From contig CM007992.1 of the NCBI GenBank assembly GCA_002189035.1, forward strand, positions 2,418,001 through 2,482,000: a stretch of DNA of 64,000 bases. The letters run 5' to 3'. The stretch's first letter is position 1. Each line of letters opens with the position of its first letter. The notes below the pieces were generated by a model that saw only the letters and a list, made by a program, of their open reading frames with translations, had not been told where the DNA came from and made no database searches. This document shows, piece after piece, positions 12,140 to 24,807 of this stretch. The stretch is from Utricularia gibba (lineage: Eukaryota > Streptophyta > Magnoliopsida > Lamiales > Lentibulariaceae). A program made the position numbers and the translations under genes.

Positions 12140-12641
12140 AAAGACTGTTTTGATTATGAAGTGAGAAAATACAATTTTTGTAATCGCCTAGATTACACAA
12201 GGAATGAGTCATAATCCTACAAAAAAAAAAAAAAATAGTTCCAATAACCTAGTTCAGCGGTTTTAATTGCAATATCCTTTAAATTTTAGATAGAGTATAT
12301 GAGAATGATTAATTAAATTCATAAAATGGAAGGAAATCCATTTTACAATTCAAGCATTATTAATAAAAATATAAATTTTTACTTTTTTACTCTTTAAAAG
12401 AAGAAAATAGGTACGTTGGTAAGACTGTTAATTTATCATTCTAAATGGAAATGATTAAACATACCGAAAATGCCCTAAATAAAAGCTAGCTTGACTTTCT
12501 TAACCGAAGGTCTCCAGGTTTGACAAACCGTGGATGCCACCAAAGGGAACCCTGCAAAAAGATGAGAGTTGACTCTTCCCATTAAAAGGGTCGTGGGGTA
12601 TTTTTGGAATTTTTAGATTTGAATCCAACACACAGCCAAAT
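12140..12641. other. intergenic DNA upstream of the PP2C gene
   Basis: A+T-rich, with a run of 14 A near 12220. No gene is seen. The 3' half should contain the promoter of the PP2C gene. Confidence 0.5.
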
Positions 12642-12649
12642 TATAAATA
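12642..12649 (+). promoter_or_regulatory. possible TATA box of the PP2C gene
   Basis: TATAAATA lies 277 bp upstream of the chosen start codon at 12926. A transcript starting about 30 bases downstream would have a leader of roughly 250 nt. Inferred from position only. Confidence 0.35.
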
Positions 12650-12925
12650 AGCAGTGTGATGATTTTGAATTACGATTATTTATATCTTTAAAATTACAAT
12701 TACTTTTTAATTATAGATTTTTAATTTAAAAAACAGAGAAACAACCAACCTAACAGAGACGCATGATCGGACCCATGGCCCCAGCCAGTTTTAAACCGGT
12801 GGTTCGTTGGCCGGAATCTTGGTCTATTTTCACCCATTCGCGGGGTTTCTCTGGTTTTTCCTCCCCTGGTATCTTTTCCTTCTCCATTGGCTCGATTGCG
12901 ACCGGCCAAGGGGAGCTTTAGCGAG

Positions 12926-15371
12926 ATGGGTATGTGCCATTCTTCAGCAAAGGCAAGGAGAAAGAACGGTTGGAGGGATGGAACCGGTAACCTGGATTCG
13001 AAGTTGAAGAGTGTGAGCTCCGGCGATTTCGGTAGCTATATGACTAAATTTGGGGGAGTTGGCGGTGGGAGAGGCCGCGCGGCGTCGCCCGCCGCCGTGG
13101 GGTTGGATGAAAGGGGGCTGTTTCACGCGCCTGGGCGGCTGTTCTCAAATGGGGCCTGTCGTTTCGCGAGTTTATACACTCAGCAGGGGAAAAAGGGCAC
13201 TAATCAAGACGCAATGATCTTCTGGGAGGTACCGTGTTCTTGCTTACTGAATTTTTCATTAAAATTCGTGACTTTTCTATATTTCTCCATTACCTTATGA
13301 TTTATTCAAGTTACTGCCGAGGAGATTTAGCATCCCTTGTTTTTTCTGTGTGTTTACTGTTTTGACGACCAGATCGCTCTATACTTTATATGAGATCGTT
13401 CTTTTCAAGCTTGTGCAGATAAAGGTGTTCGTTAGTTTGTCTGTGTGAGGAATAAGAACCCACTAAGTCGTTCTGTGATTCGTGTGCAGTTTTTGGTTAC
13501 TTTGGATATGCAGTACATGAATTCAGAAATCAAATAGTATTTTAATAGATTTATGTGGTTAACTATAGCATTGTTCGCTGTAAGTGATATGGGCAAGACA
13601 TTTTCACATCTGTGCCGAAATTGAAGTGAAATGTCTTCTCCTGTATTGATGAAAGAGCAGCTTTGTTGTGGATTACGTGAATCATTCAGTAAATGTCGAT
13701 AGTTCTGAATTTCAGAAGAATGTGCTTTCATTAACTTCAGCAACAAGTGTTTGAGGAGAGCTTCAACGTATTGAACAATAATTGTTCTTGTTTGGATGAC
13801 AGAATTTCTTGGTTGGGAACAGCGATAGCGCAACGTTCTGTGGTGTATTCGATGGCCATGGCCCCTATGGTCATGTGGTAGCCAGGAAAGTCAGGGATGC
13901 TCTACCTGTCTTACTGCGTGCTCACTGGGGCAACAAAACCGGAAATGGTCAAACCAACAGTGTGGATGGCAGGAGGGGGTTCGATGACTCTGTTGAAGAG
14001 GATGGCTGTGATTCGTTTGAAGGAGATGAAGTTGAAAAGGTCCCTGATAAGCACATCCCAACAAAGAATTCTATTCTGAAGGCTTTCAACTTGATGGATA
14101 AGGAACTCAAGTTTCATCCTACAATTGATTGCTTTTGTAGTGGCACAACTGCTGTTACTTTGATCAAGCAGGTAATGCTTAGATTTCTTCTTTTTTGTTT
14201 TTTCTTTTACTTTTTGAGTACCTGGGCGCAGCATCTTTTTTTATGATGTTCCCCTTGAGAAATTTTCTTCTTAGTTGCATTTCCCTGGAGTATATGATGA
14301 CTACCGTTGAATGTGCTTGCTGACAAAAAACTAAAGCCACCATCTTTGAGACAAGTAGACATGTATTCTGCGTTAACCAGGGTGCTGATCTTATACTTGG
14401 AAATGTGGGTGATTCAAGAGCCATCTTGGCAACACGTGACACACAGAATGCTTTGGTTGCTGTACAGCTGACGGTTGACTTGAAACCTAATCTCCCAAGT
14501 ATGTTGATCAGATTCCTGGTAGCCTTGAAGCCTAAAGAATAAAAATTTTATAAGCTATCTTCAGTTGAGTATGTTAAAAAACAGTACTGGTTTTGTGATT
14601 CAGGAGAAGCTGCAAGGATCCAGAAATGCAATGGCCGAGTTTTTGCATTGCAAGATGAACCAGAAGTAGTGCGTGTGTGGTTACCAAACAGCGACTCACC
14701 CGGCCTGGCAATGGCTCGAGCCTTCGGAGATTTCTGCTTGAAAGATTTTGGGTTGATCTCCAGACCGGATGTTTATTACCATCATGTGTCCGAGCAGGAC
14801 GAGTTCGTGATTCTTGCGACCGACGGGGTACAATTCCTGCCAGCATTTATCAACAGAATGGTCACATGGATGATATTACTTCTCTGGTGTGCAGGTTTGG
14901 GATGTGCTCTCCAACAAGGAAGCCGTGGATATCGTTGCCTCCGCACCCAGTCGCGGAACCTCCGCTCGTGCTCTTGTCGACTGTGCCACAAGGGCGTGGA
15001 GACTCAAGTACCCAACGTCAAAAATCGATGACTGCGCTGTCATATGCCTCTTCCTCGACCATCAACCTCCACCCGGAGGTTCAGTTCAGCTTGGCAGCAA
15101 GCCTCCTGATGCAGTCAACCCTGCTATGGCTTTGATCACTCCAGAAGCCCCGGCGACGACGGAGTCTATCGAAATAGTCCCCGTGATGCAGGAGCGAGAC
15201 CCAAAGCGGATAACCCGAAGCAATGTGGGGCAGTCCAATAGGAGCCTGGCGGAGTGTCTTCTCAACACGGAGGAGGAATGGTCTGCGCTGGAAGGCGTGA
15301 CGCGCGTGAACAGCCTTCTAAGCCTTCCGAGACTGCTGCCTTCGGACAAGAGTCGTCGAAATCGGGCATGA
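12926..15371 (+). CDS. protein phosphatase 2C, clade E (PP2C33-like)
   Basis: Predicted Ser/Thr phosphatase of the Mg2+/Mn2+-dependent PP2C family. Five exons: 12926-13228, 13803-14171, 14381-14498, 14604-14827, 14895-15371, all with GT-AG introns, giving 496 residues. Key parts are G-V-F-D-G-H-G-P at 115-122 (metal-binding Asp118), C-S-G-T-T-A-V-T in exon 2, G-N-V-G-D-S-R-A in exon 3, M-A-R-A-F-G-D-F and L-A-T-D-G in exon 4 (Asp337), and K-I-D-D-C at 381-385. All expected acidic metal ligands are present. I chose the start M-G-M-C-H-S-S because Gly2 and Cys4 fit N-myristoylation and palmitoylation, common in this clade; an in-frame ATG lies upstream at 12887. Likely membrane-attached; substrate unknown. 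The gene looks intact. The last intron is only 67 nt. Confidence 0.93.
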
Positions 15372-15447
15372 AGGACGTGCGTTATACATTATTACAGTTT
15401 TCCAAGGACACGGCCTATTAGTAACGTGACTAGATTCTTCCACAACC

Positions 15448-15521
15448 GGCCTATTAGCTCAGTTGGTTAGAGCGTCGTGCTAATAACGCGAAGGTCGCAG
15501 GTTCGAGACCTGCATGGGCCA
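15448..15521 (+). tRNA. tRNA-Ile (anticodon AAT)
   Basis: A 74-nt cloverleaf without intron. The acceptor stem pairs GGCCTAT with ATGGGCC, with one T-G wobble, and A follows as discriminator base. The D arm holds the A box (TAGCTCAGTTGG). The anticodon loop is CTAATAA, centred on AAT, which becomes IAU in the RNA and reads Ile codons. The T arm GCAGGTTCGAGACCTGC contains the B box. A short T run follows after about 25 bases (GCTTTT), a possible polymerase III stop. It lies 76 bp downstream of the PP2C stop, on the same strand. Confidence 0.95.
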
Positions 15522-15529
15522 GTCGCCCT

Positions 15530-16054
15530 AATACTTGTTATTGCTTTTATTTGAATGAGTAAGTGTTGGGGCCCCAAGCCCAATCTTCTCCTCTATGCAC
15601 TACATATCCATTGGAAAATGGGCCATACATGCCAATTTTTTTTATCCCTTTATAATTTACATCAATTTTATATTTTTAAATCATTAAATAAATAAATTAT
15701 TGTTAATCATTTTTAATATTTATAAATATTATCTAAATCATTTATTTTGTAAATGATAGTTAAATATAGAGTATTTTACAAATAAATTTAAAAGTAGGTG
15801 ATAGGGAAGAAAAACTAGAATTTGAGAGAAAAGTACATGTGGAGCATCTTAGAATATGAACAAACAATGTTATATCTAAAAAAAAATATCAATTTCATAA
15901 AACAACATATATTCATACAGATTTCATAAAGGCACTTATATAAAAAGTTTAACATATCTCTTCTTTGATATTTATGACCACTTCGTTCATTGAATGCTAT
16001 TGTGTTGGAAAGTGGGATGTTGATCTAGGTGATACCCCTTCAAGAAGAGTATGC
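15530..16054. other. A+T-rich spacer
   Basis: No gene seen. The right-hand part, near 15960-16054, is probably the last piece of the Copia relic on the minus strand, just beyond solo LTR B. Confidence 0.5.
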
Positions 16055-16059
16055 ATATT

Positions 16060-17229
16060 TGATAAACGAAAAATTTACACGTCGTAAATGTAAATCTTAT
16101 TATCAAATAAATTTATAACCTAATACACATTTTAGCATAAAACAATTATGAGCATAGTGATTAGGGTCGAACACAAAGAGCAGGTGTTTGCTATGTGAAA
16201 GTTAATGCATGAAATCAGTGTAACATTGGTAAAATTGGTCTAAGCTAAGACTAAGGCAGAACTAAAACGAAATACAGTAAAGAAAAGTAATAAATTCTAG
16301 AGTTCGGTTGTTTCTTGAATGGAATGGGTGATGCATTGGGACTCCTAGTGGATGTATACTTATCACTAAGCAAACTCACGCAAACCACAAATCATACAAC
16401 TAACTCACAAGATCTAGGTCTACCCGCATTCTTATTTTTCCCTCTAATCTTTGGTCTACCTCTAATTAGGGTTGTTCAGTTGGGTTTCACTACTTCCCCC
16501 TCCTGAATCTATCCTAGTTTGTTAAGGAAGTGACGTGACTTATGGTTTATTAGATCTAAGGATAGATTAGCGTATTTCTCCTCTTTTCACTTCAAGGCAC
16601 CCCCCTAAGTGCTTAGCCACTCATGCTTTAGACAAATGAAAATAGAAGAGAAAACATCATCCACAATGTATTCATGTCTGAGCCAACTACTAGAAAATAA
16701 ACAAGCAGGAAACTGAAATGTTCAACAGAAAACTAGAAAACGCCGCTAGCTAATCTTAGCTAGGAGTAATAATCCTTGAAAAACAGAAAATAATCTTCAA
16801 GCATGAGCTTAGTTCCTGTTCGTCTTCATCCTTCTTCCTCCCCATAAAACCTTCTCCAGAAAGTTGTTTGTGAGTCTCCAAGGGGAGATCTGCCTTCTCT
16901 CTCATCTTCCCCCTCTTTTTGTAAAAAATCTCACTTTTTCACCTCCTTGGACTTTGTGTGTATTCTTTTTCAAACTTCTGCCACCTTCTTTGCCGCTACA
17001 CTGTTTGTATTCGGCTCCTTGAGATTTGTGTTGTGACCTGTGCTACATTGCTCGAAGAAAACTATTAGAAGGTTGGGACTAAATCGCAAATTTAGTCCCA
17101 ACTAAGACTAAATTGGCATTACTACGGTACTTATGTGCAAAAATACAAAACTAGGCAATAAAGCTTAATTTTTGTAGCACAAAATGAGTAAATTCTACGC
17201 ATTGAGCAAGTCAAAAATATGTGTTATCA
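16060..17229 (-). repeat. solo LTR B (subfamily I), perfect target duplication
   Basis: Unit TGATAAACG ... GTGTTATCA, 1170 bp, flanked on both sides by ATATT (16055-16059 and 17230-17234). A lone LTR with a perfect 5-bp duplication is the product of LTR-LTR recombination that removed the rest of an element. It is closely similar to LTR D and, in opposite orientation, to LTR F. It landed at the 3' end of the Copia pol relic. Confidence 0.92.
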
Positions 17230-17234
17230 ATATT

Positions 17235-19810
17235 CAATATGGTCATCATGTCAAGTAGATAGATATGTTGGTTACTATCGAACCATTTCGTGAAGATATT
17301 TACAACTTGATTGTGTGAAACAAGATGAATGAGTTGGATTAATCATGATGAGATAGTTTCAGGTATGAAGTGTCAATCTAATTGAAAATGTTTGATTTGT
17401 TCATGCAGAATTGGGTTCGTCGCTATTTTATTGGTCAATTTGTTATTGTAGCAAAGTGAAACTTTGTTGATTTATCTATTCTAATTAATTTGAGAAATTG
17501 TAAAATCCATAATATCTCTCGCAAGCGACAAAAGTCATTGCTCTATATTCGATTTCTATGGAACTTCATGCCAAAAGTTTCTAGCATTTTGATTTTCAGC
17601 TAATGAGCCAATCTCCTAAGAATATGCATATTCATGTAATTGATCTCCATGTGTCAAAATATTTAGTTAATCACCATCATTGAAAGCCATGAGTTGAGAT
17701 GGATGTGATGGTTTGTACATAAGTTTCATTCCAAGTATGCCTTTTCAAGTACTAAAGAATATGTAGTGCAGTTGTAAATTGTATAAGTTAAATGGAAAGT
17801 TCATATACCAACTAATATATATATTTCAGCATATGAGATATTCGATCCAATAAGTGTCAAATAAATCAATTTTCCAACCAATTATTTATAACATCGAGTC
17901 TTTAATTCTAATTGAGTCTTGTTAATGAAGCTAGTGTATTATATATCCAAACGCATTGTTATAAGGTTAGCTCCTAGTATTTCATACTTGCATAATAAAT
18001 CGGATGCATATTTTCTTTGACATAGAAAAATCTCTTGTTTTCAATAAGCAATTCATACTTTAAAAAAGTATTGGGGTCGATCGAGATACTTCATTTTAAA
18101 TTGATTCCTTAAGAAGTTAACTAATAATTCTAATAACTCATTGGATTAATTGCTAATTATGATATCATCTACGTAGACTAGCATGGCAATAAAGTCACTA
18201 GATAGAGTGTGTTTCGTAAATAAGAAGGGATTTGCTTGGCACTGATCACATTCAAAACATAAGAGAGCCCATATGAATTTGCAATTCCATTGCCTAGGAG
18301 TTTTTGAATTTGCAATTCCATTGAGGACATATGAAGATTTTTGAAATTTGCATATGAGTTTTACATCTCTATTGGTTTGTTGGTTGTGTTGGTAGCCTAA
18401 AAAGATATTCATGCATATGCATTCATCCAGACCTCCATTTAAAAATGCATTATAAATATCAAGTTGAATACCGATAAGCTGCCTGATGCAAGAGCAAAGA
18501 ATATCCTCACAATAGTGTAATTTGCAACTAAGTTAAAGTCTTCTTCATAATCAAAACCTTGTACTTAGTTAAAACCTCTTGCTATCAATTTGAGTTTTTT
18601 TTTTCAAAGGCAGCATCATATGAAAGTTTATTCTTGTAGATTCACCTGCAAACAATAACATGAATATCTTTATGTACCTCTACGATTCCCTAGATGGCAT
18701 TGGCTTCCATTGTGAGGAGTTCTTTTTATAGTGGTTCTATCCATTTAGGGAGTGGTGCTGCTTCAGCATACTTTTTCAATTATGAAAGGGCTGATAGATA
18801 CTTGCAGAAGTTGGAGTATTAGCTTCAAAGACAATCTACTCTCAAATGGGCTTGTATCATAATCGAGTTTAATGATGAGCTTGTAGGGCTTTTAGAGTGT
18901 GAAAATTTATATTGAGATTGGTTGGGAGGCATCAATTCCATTGAAGTCTTGAATTATTTGTTTCTAGATGATTCGGGATAGTTTTTTTTTTTCTATGTTG
19001 TCAATGTAAAGTGTTCCCTTTTATTTCTAAAGTTTAATATTTTTGGTAGAAGTTCAAAATTGTTCAATTGAGGAACCTATTTTTCCATAATTTGTAATCT
19101 GCATTCAATCAAGAAAAAAACTTAGGAGATACAAAAAAAATCAATTCATGAAATATAGTATTTCTAGAGATAAATGTTTCTTGTGTGTTCTTTGATTCCC
19201 ATGAAATATCTAATAAATATGTACCATTGAACTATCAGGTTGAGTTTTGTGTGGTCTTGTTTGAGTGTTGAGACAAATAAGAGACAATCAAACACTTGTA
19301 TATTTTTGTATTCTAAGGTTTCTCCATTAGTTTCTCATATGGTGTGAGAAATTCCAATCGTTTCATTAATGTCTGATTGAAAAAACATATTGTTATTAGG
19401 ATGGCATCCCTCTAGAAGTGTAGCGAGTTCAACATAACATAGCAATGCTCATGCAATATTAAGAAGGTTACTAATGTCATCTTTCTACTACATGATTTTA
19501 TTCTACTTTTTCAACACAATTGTTTTGGTGCATAATTGTAAGGTTTGAAAAATCTGCCATTGCATATTTTGTGGCTTGATTGCTATGTATGATCTTAATT
19601 CGATTCTTGAATTGGGTTTCTATCATCTTAAGAAATGTTGAGATGATAGATAGAGCATCAGATTTCATATGCATAAGGAAATTACAGGTAGTACTTGTTG
19701 CATCCTTGATGATGGTAAAGAAAATGTATATCCTTCTCGATTTCTTGTTTTGTATAGTGCCCATGTATCTATATGGATAAAGTCAAAATGATTAGTGGAT
19801 CCATCATGTG
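17235..19810 (-). pseudogene. Copia integrase, reverse transcriptase and RNase H remnants
   Basis: The integrase frame at 19764-19498 contains K-S-D-A-L-S-I-I-S-T-F-L-K-M-I-E-T-Q-F, as in the Copia integrase core. The RT frame at 18412-18146 ends with M-L-V-Y-V-D-D-I-I-I-S, so here the Y-V-D-D catalytic motif survives. Degraded RNase H sequence runs to V-V-N-I-F-T-K at about 17306-17286. Stops and frameshifts separate the pieces, so no product can be made. Confidence 0.78.
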
Positions 19811-19814
19811 TAAG

Positions 19815-21199
19815 TGATAAACGGAAATTTTATCAATGTCGTTGCAAATAAAACAAATCTCCGTATCAAATAAATTTATTGTCCCTAATCCTCACAAAAT
19901 ACAAATTAATTACAAAGTATACAGTGGAATTCAAGGTCGATCACAAGGAGCCCGTGCTTGCTAAGTGTTTTAATAGATGCATGATTCGAGATAACAGTAG
20001 TTCTAAATCTAAGCTCGGACTAGCAGTGACAAGTAAGTTCAGTAAATAAAATCAGGTTTAAATGCGAAAGGTAACGAGTACTAGTTCTAACTCAGAATAA
20101 TACGAAGATGCATTAAGGATCTGCAGGTTGTGTGGTGCTAAAATGTCTAATTTAAATTACCATGTTTCTAAACTCACAACGTCAAATAAACTATGTCTAC
20201 CCAGGTCATTCATCATATTTTCGGCTAAGCTAATCCTCAATATCATCACAGACATTACAATTAGGTCTACCTGTATGCAAAGTTTATAGAACTAGGTCTA
20301 CCCGATTCTACTGGTTCTACCCCATACTAACACCTATTGTTCCCATCTTGATTTGTTGGTTTACTTCTAAATCAATCATCTTAGTTGTGAAGCTACTTGT
20401 TCCCCTCCTTAGGTCTATCCATGGATTGATAGAAACAAGAGTTAAAAAACAATGATAAATTTTATTAAGAATCCTAGACCCACACTATCATGCTTTACCT
20501 TAAGACATCCTTAGGGTTCTAGCTACTCATATTTTGAAGGTAGCAAGTACATAAAACAACGAAGATGTCAAGAACATCGTGCAGAAGTTGGTTTCAGAAA
20601 CTAAAAAACATCAACAAACTAAAATAAAGCATTAATGGTATTGGTTTACATCTACTACTGTTCACAGGTTGGAACAGTAGCGCTGGACTAAATCTTGATC
20701 ATCTTCCTTCGCCCTGGAGGTTCTTCTCCAAAAAAATCGCCTTTCTTCCTCCTTCTTCTTAAGTATTCTTCGTGTTCGAGTTGGAGGAAAACCCCCTCGT
20801 GTGTGCTGAAAAATTCTGCTCGTTGTCCCCCTTTACGACTCTCTCTCCTCCTCAGCTTTCTCTGACCTCCCACTACCCAAGGTAAGTACATTCTTTAACA
20901 AATATGCTGCTTCTGGCCCTGACTTACAAACTGCCACCGTGACAGTGTACTCATTGTCTCTTGCAGCCTGGTAACTTGCACGAAATCCAGATTTCTTCCT
21001 TGATTCTCAGGTGGTTGCCAGACTCAAAAATCGGGTTAGACATGGGGTGGGCTAAATCTTGATTTAGTCCACTAATATACCAAAAATCATATTTTTCCTA
21101 ATCAAATAAAAATACTTAAAAATATAAAATTAACAACTAAACATAATTTAAAATTTGTGATTTTTATATCATAAAAGTAGGAAAATTTGTGTGCTATCA
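19815..21199 (-). repeat. solo LTR C (subfamily II)
   Basis: Unit TGATAAACG ... GTGCTATCA, 1385 bp. The flanking five bases are GTAAG (19810-19814) and GTAGG (21200-21204), 4 of 5 identical. It shares with LTR A the central block with GGAACAGTAGCGCTGGACT. It is inserted in the Copia relic between protease and integrase. Confidence 0.85.
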
Positions 21200-21204
21200 G
21201 TAGG

Positions 21205-23540
21205 AAATGACAACTTTCATTATTTGGATTGTGGACATATAGTGCATATATGTGTATAGATGCTATGAATTTTAACGTTTATTTTTGAAAAATATATAAT
21301 TATTAAATGGTTGGGTGTCTCATTCAATAATACCATAAATTGAATGAACATGAAGTATTAATAGAAAACATTAAATCAAGTTCAGAAAAAGACATCATAG
21401 AAGCTGAGTAAAGTAAAACATACATTGATGTAGGAACAAAAACAGAAGATTAAATGTTATCGGACAAGTATGTTGTTTAATAATATATAATATTAGTTTT
21501 TTCAATTGTCGTTATCGGACAAGAAAGTCCTACAACATACACTCATCAATGATAAAGAAGAGTAAATGTTACTATGAGACAACAATTGAGATACTAAAAT
21601 GAGGTTTACATTGAAAGCAGGTACATGCAAACATTGCATAAAGGACAAAAAAATAAAACAAAAGTTAGGTTTTAAAAACAATATAAAAGTGGCTTTGGAT
21701 TTATTATTCACTTTACTCAAAACTCACTCATACATGTGAGTATAAATCTTGAGTACTGACATACTTGCATAAGTTTTGTGAGTGTTATTCTAAAATAGGA
21801 CTACTCAATAATCGTTATAATACCGTCTTTTATTTAGTAGGATTATAAAATCCTCTTTGATAACCCATAATTTACCCACACTTAAATCTAACTCATACAT
21901 CTTACACCTCAGAGACAAATTAAATAGAATGTGACTTATTAATGATATTCGATTAAACTTTTCTCTTAAGGTGCTTGAGGTCAATTTGAAATTCTCCCAC
22001 ACTCCCTTGTATGTGATACTAAATAACACGCTAGTAAAGAAAACATTGTGAAAAACAGAATCAAATATCAAATTAAATGTTGAAAAACATAATAAATCAG
22101 TTACACTCGTAGGATTTATACGAGCAAAGCTTCACCACAGATCCTCAACCACAAACACCTACACATGCATGCTTGATTCTAACATAAAAATAAACACAAA
22201 AATAGGGGAAAATAAAAAGAAAAAGTGGTCCAAAGATATATCTAATGATTGAGAGAGTGTGGTATTTATAATAGAGGAGATTTAAGTCTTCGTATTGAGT
22301 TTGCTTGATAGACTTAAATAAGATTTTTTTATCGAATTCTTTTATCTAGGTTTTTTCAAGAATATCTTCAAATTTTTATCTTATCTATGAACACCAAATC
22401 TTTATCCTATGACCGACTTTTGAGCTGAGATTCGTAGCCTAACAAACTCACAATTTGTTGGGTCTTGTTTTCTTCTCAAATTGATCTAAAAATGCCCTAT
22501 ATATTCACAAAATACAATTTTACTCCAAAAAGATCAAATTAGTATGAAATATGTAAATTTAATTAAAAATAATGAGAAAATGAAGTCTAAGATAAATAAA
22601 AACAATACTCAAGAGTAATGAAATAATATGTTTTGAAACAACATAAAATCACTTATCACTTTCTGCATTTTGTGATTATTCTTATGAAACATGACTAAGA
22701 TTATTAGTATAATAGATTTGTTATTTGTTTTCTTTGACTTTCTTACCATCTTTTTGTATTCTAAGGATACTTTTATGATTTTCTAATATTGATCAATGGC
22801 GTAATTCGTGCGATGTTTGTTGGAGCGTGAGTTATTCTCGAGCTTAGGAGAAGGATCTGGATTGAAAAGAGCAAATATTTCCATTGAAACAGTTAGAATT
22901 GACCTCTATTTTCTTCTTGAAATGCCAGTTCATATGCTTCAATGATATTTGGTACAATTTTTAGTTGAGAAGTTGACTCACCAAGAGAAATTTTATGATG
23001 AGACCAATGAACAACTAGTGAATTAGATCTTTCATTTGCTATTTCCTTATCGATTTGAAATGCATGTTATTGCACTTGTTGCACTTGCAACAGTCACATG
23101 GCATGGAAGAGTCATATTCCTGCCATAAGATTGTTAGTTTGCTAAAAAAAATGGATTAATAGACAAGTTACTCAAAACCAAGATGCCAATGTTATGTTGT
23201 AGGTGTGCTACACGATTTTTGTCCAAGTGAGTGAATATTTCTTCGAGCATTAGCCACATTTCCATCGTCTTGTCACATTGTGCGATTGTGGTGGAGATTG
23301 CAGGTTCAGTGCAATAGTGAAAGTAGTTGATGACCAAGTCATTGTATTTCTTCCATTATTTGTAAAGAGGGTTTGTGGTTTTCAATTGTTTGAGTTTGGG
23401 GATGAAAAGCTTTCTGTGCCTCGGCTCTGAATTGCATGAATGACATTTCAAGACCATTATGCATAGTTTAGAAGAATTAGAGAAGGGGTGGTGAGTGTGA
23501 CATCATTTATGTCATTGGGTAGCACCTTGTATAGTGAGGG
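21205..23540 (-). pseudogene. Copia gag and protease remnants with unclassified middle part
   Basis: At 21720-21502 the minus frame has L-H-V-P-A-F-N-V-N-L-I-L-V-S-Q-L-L, the typical segment just after the Copia protease. At 23337-23134 it has C-D-K-T-M-E-M-W-L-M-L-E-E-I-F, a typical gag segment. Between them (about 21780-22680) the sequence is A+T-rich and not recognisable; a minus frame at 22071-21805 has no known family. Confidence 0.65.
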
Positions 23541-24802
23541 AATATTAGATTAATAATAAAATGATAAGACAGTTTAAAGAACAATAACCTTAAGTGTTAG
23601 GAGTAGCTTTTGAATAAGAGATTTTGATATCATTAGGATCTAGTTCAGGACTATTATTGACTCATGATAATAAAGTGAAATTGGAATTTGAAAGAGTAAG
23701 ATGTGTGGAATACCTTAGAATATTATTCGATAACTAATTATTTGTTTCAATCATTTAAACAATATTTGAAAAAATTTTGAACTATATTTTTACTTATTGA
23801 TATTATAGTGAATTTACAGAAATTATATTACTTTTTGAACTTTAGAAAAAATATATTTGAAAAATATTTTGAATTATATTACTTTTTGCAACTCTACGAA
23901 TCATGGCTGATTTAATAAACAGACTATGTTTCCATTATTAGGTGGGTTGATCAAATCATCATGACTCCCAACATTTGTTTTCTCAATTCAACAAAAAATA
24001 ATAAAATAATATTATCCTTTGCTTTGGGCAATAATTTTAATTGATTCATGATTATTGTTTAACAAACAATAAACACTACCAACCAAAAAAAGCATTCAAC
24101 AATAATGAATCATGACAGGCCATATTTCTAGTGGAGGAATCAAAAGACCCACATAATAAAACAAATGAAATATGTAAATAAGTGAAAAAAAACATATCTC
24201 AACACATGGCATAGTAACAAACAAAAGGATAATTAAACACGTCATAAAAAACAAAACTCGAAATATATTTTCTTATAGACACTGCCATTGATTATAGATA
24301 ATTTTCCAATAATAGTTGGTTTTGTTGGAAAATCTCAAAAGAAATAGAAGTAAAATGAAAAGTAGGAATTTTGTTACTTTTAATTTTGATTGTTCATATA
24401 ATATGATTTTAAAAATATTTTTACTATAAGTAAAAATGGAAATAAATGATGTTTCAATGTTATTTTAGAAATATAAATAATCAATAGAAATATTCTGAAA
24501 CACTCCTTTACACCCAATTATTCTTTATGTTATTTTTACTAAAAATATTTTTGAATTTAGAGTGAATAAAAAAATAGACATAAAAATAAATTATTTTAAC
24601 TTTCAATTATATTTTTACTTAAATATATTTTTTAAAATTAATTTATTAAAATAGAAGGTGTATTTAATATTAATGCAAACAATAGAGAATTTTTCTTTCT
24701 TATAGAATAATTGTTTGTTCATCAACATTAATAATTTTATTTTTATTATATAATACGGTTTATGAATAAATATGTTGCATTTTATCATATTTTTCATATT
24801 TG
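23541..24802. other. very A+T-rich non-coding DNA
   Basis: No gene, RNA or repeat boundary is seen. Short minus-strand frames are low-complexity (Lys, Ile, Asn, Phe). Confidence 0.5.
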
Positions 24803-24807
24803 TTCAT

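Larger units (their letters stand above)
16000..23540 (-). mobile_element. Copia retrotransposon relic hit by two solo LTRs
   Basis: Read on the minus strand, from high to low coordinates, the segments follow the Copia order. Gag is at 23337-23134, protease-region sequence at 21720-21502, integrase at 19764-19498, reverse transcriptase at 18412-18146 and the RNase H C-terminus at about 17310-17236. Solo LTR C (19815-21199) lies between protease and integrase, and solo LTR B (16060-17229) sits at the very end of pol. The stretch 21720-22700 holds no recognisable Copia coding sequence and may be another insertion. I did not identify the element's own LTRs. Confidence 0.75.

Noticed and set aside
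12807-13126. Other frames over the first PP2C exon
   Set aside because: Shadow frames of the G+C-rich first exon.
13432-13833. 133-codon minus-strand frame
   Set aside because: It overlaps the first intron and second exon of the PP2C gene on the opposite strand.
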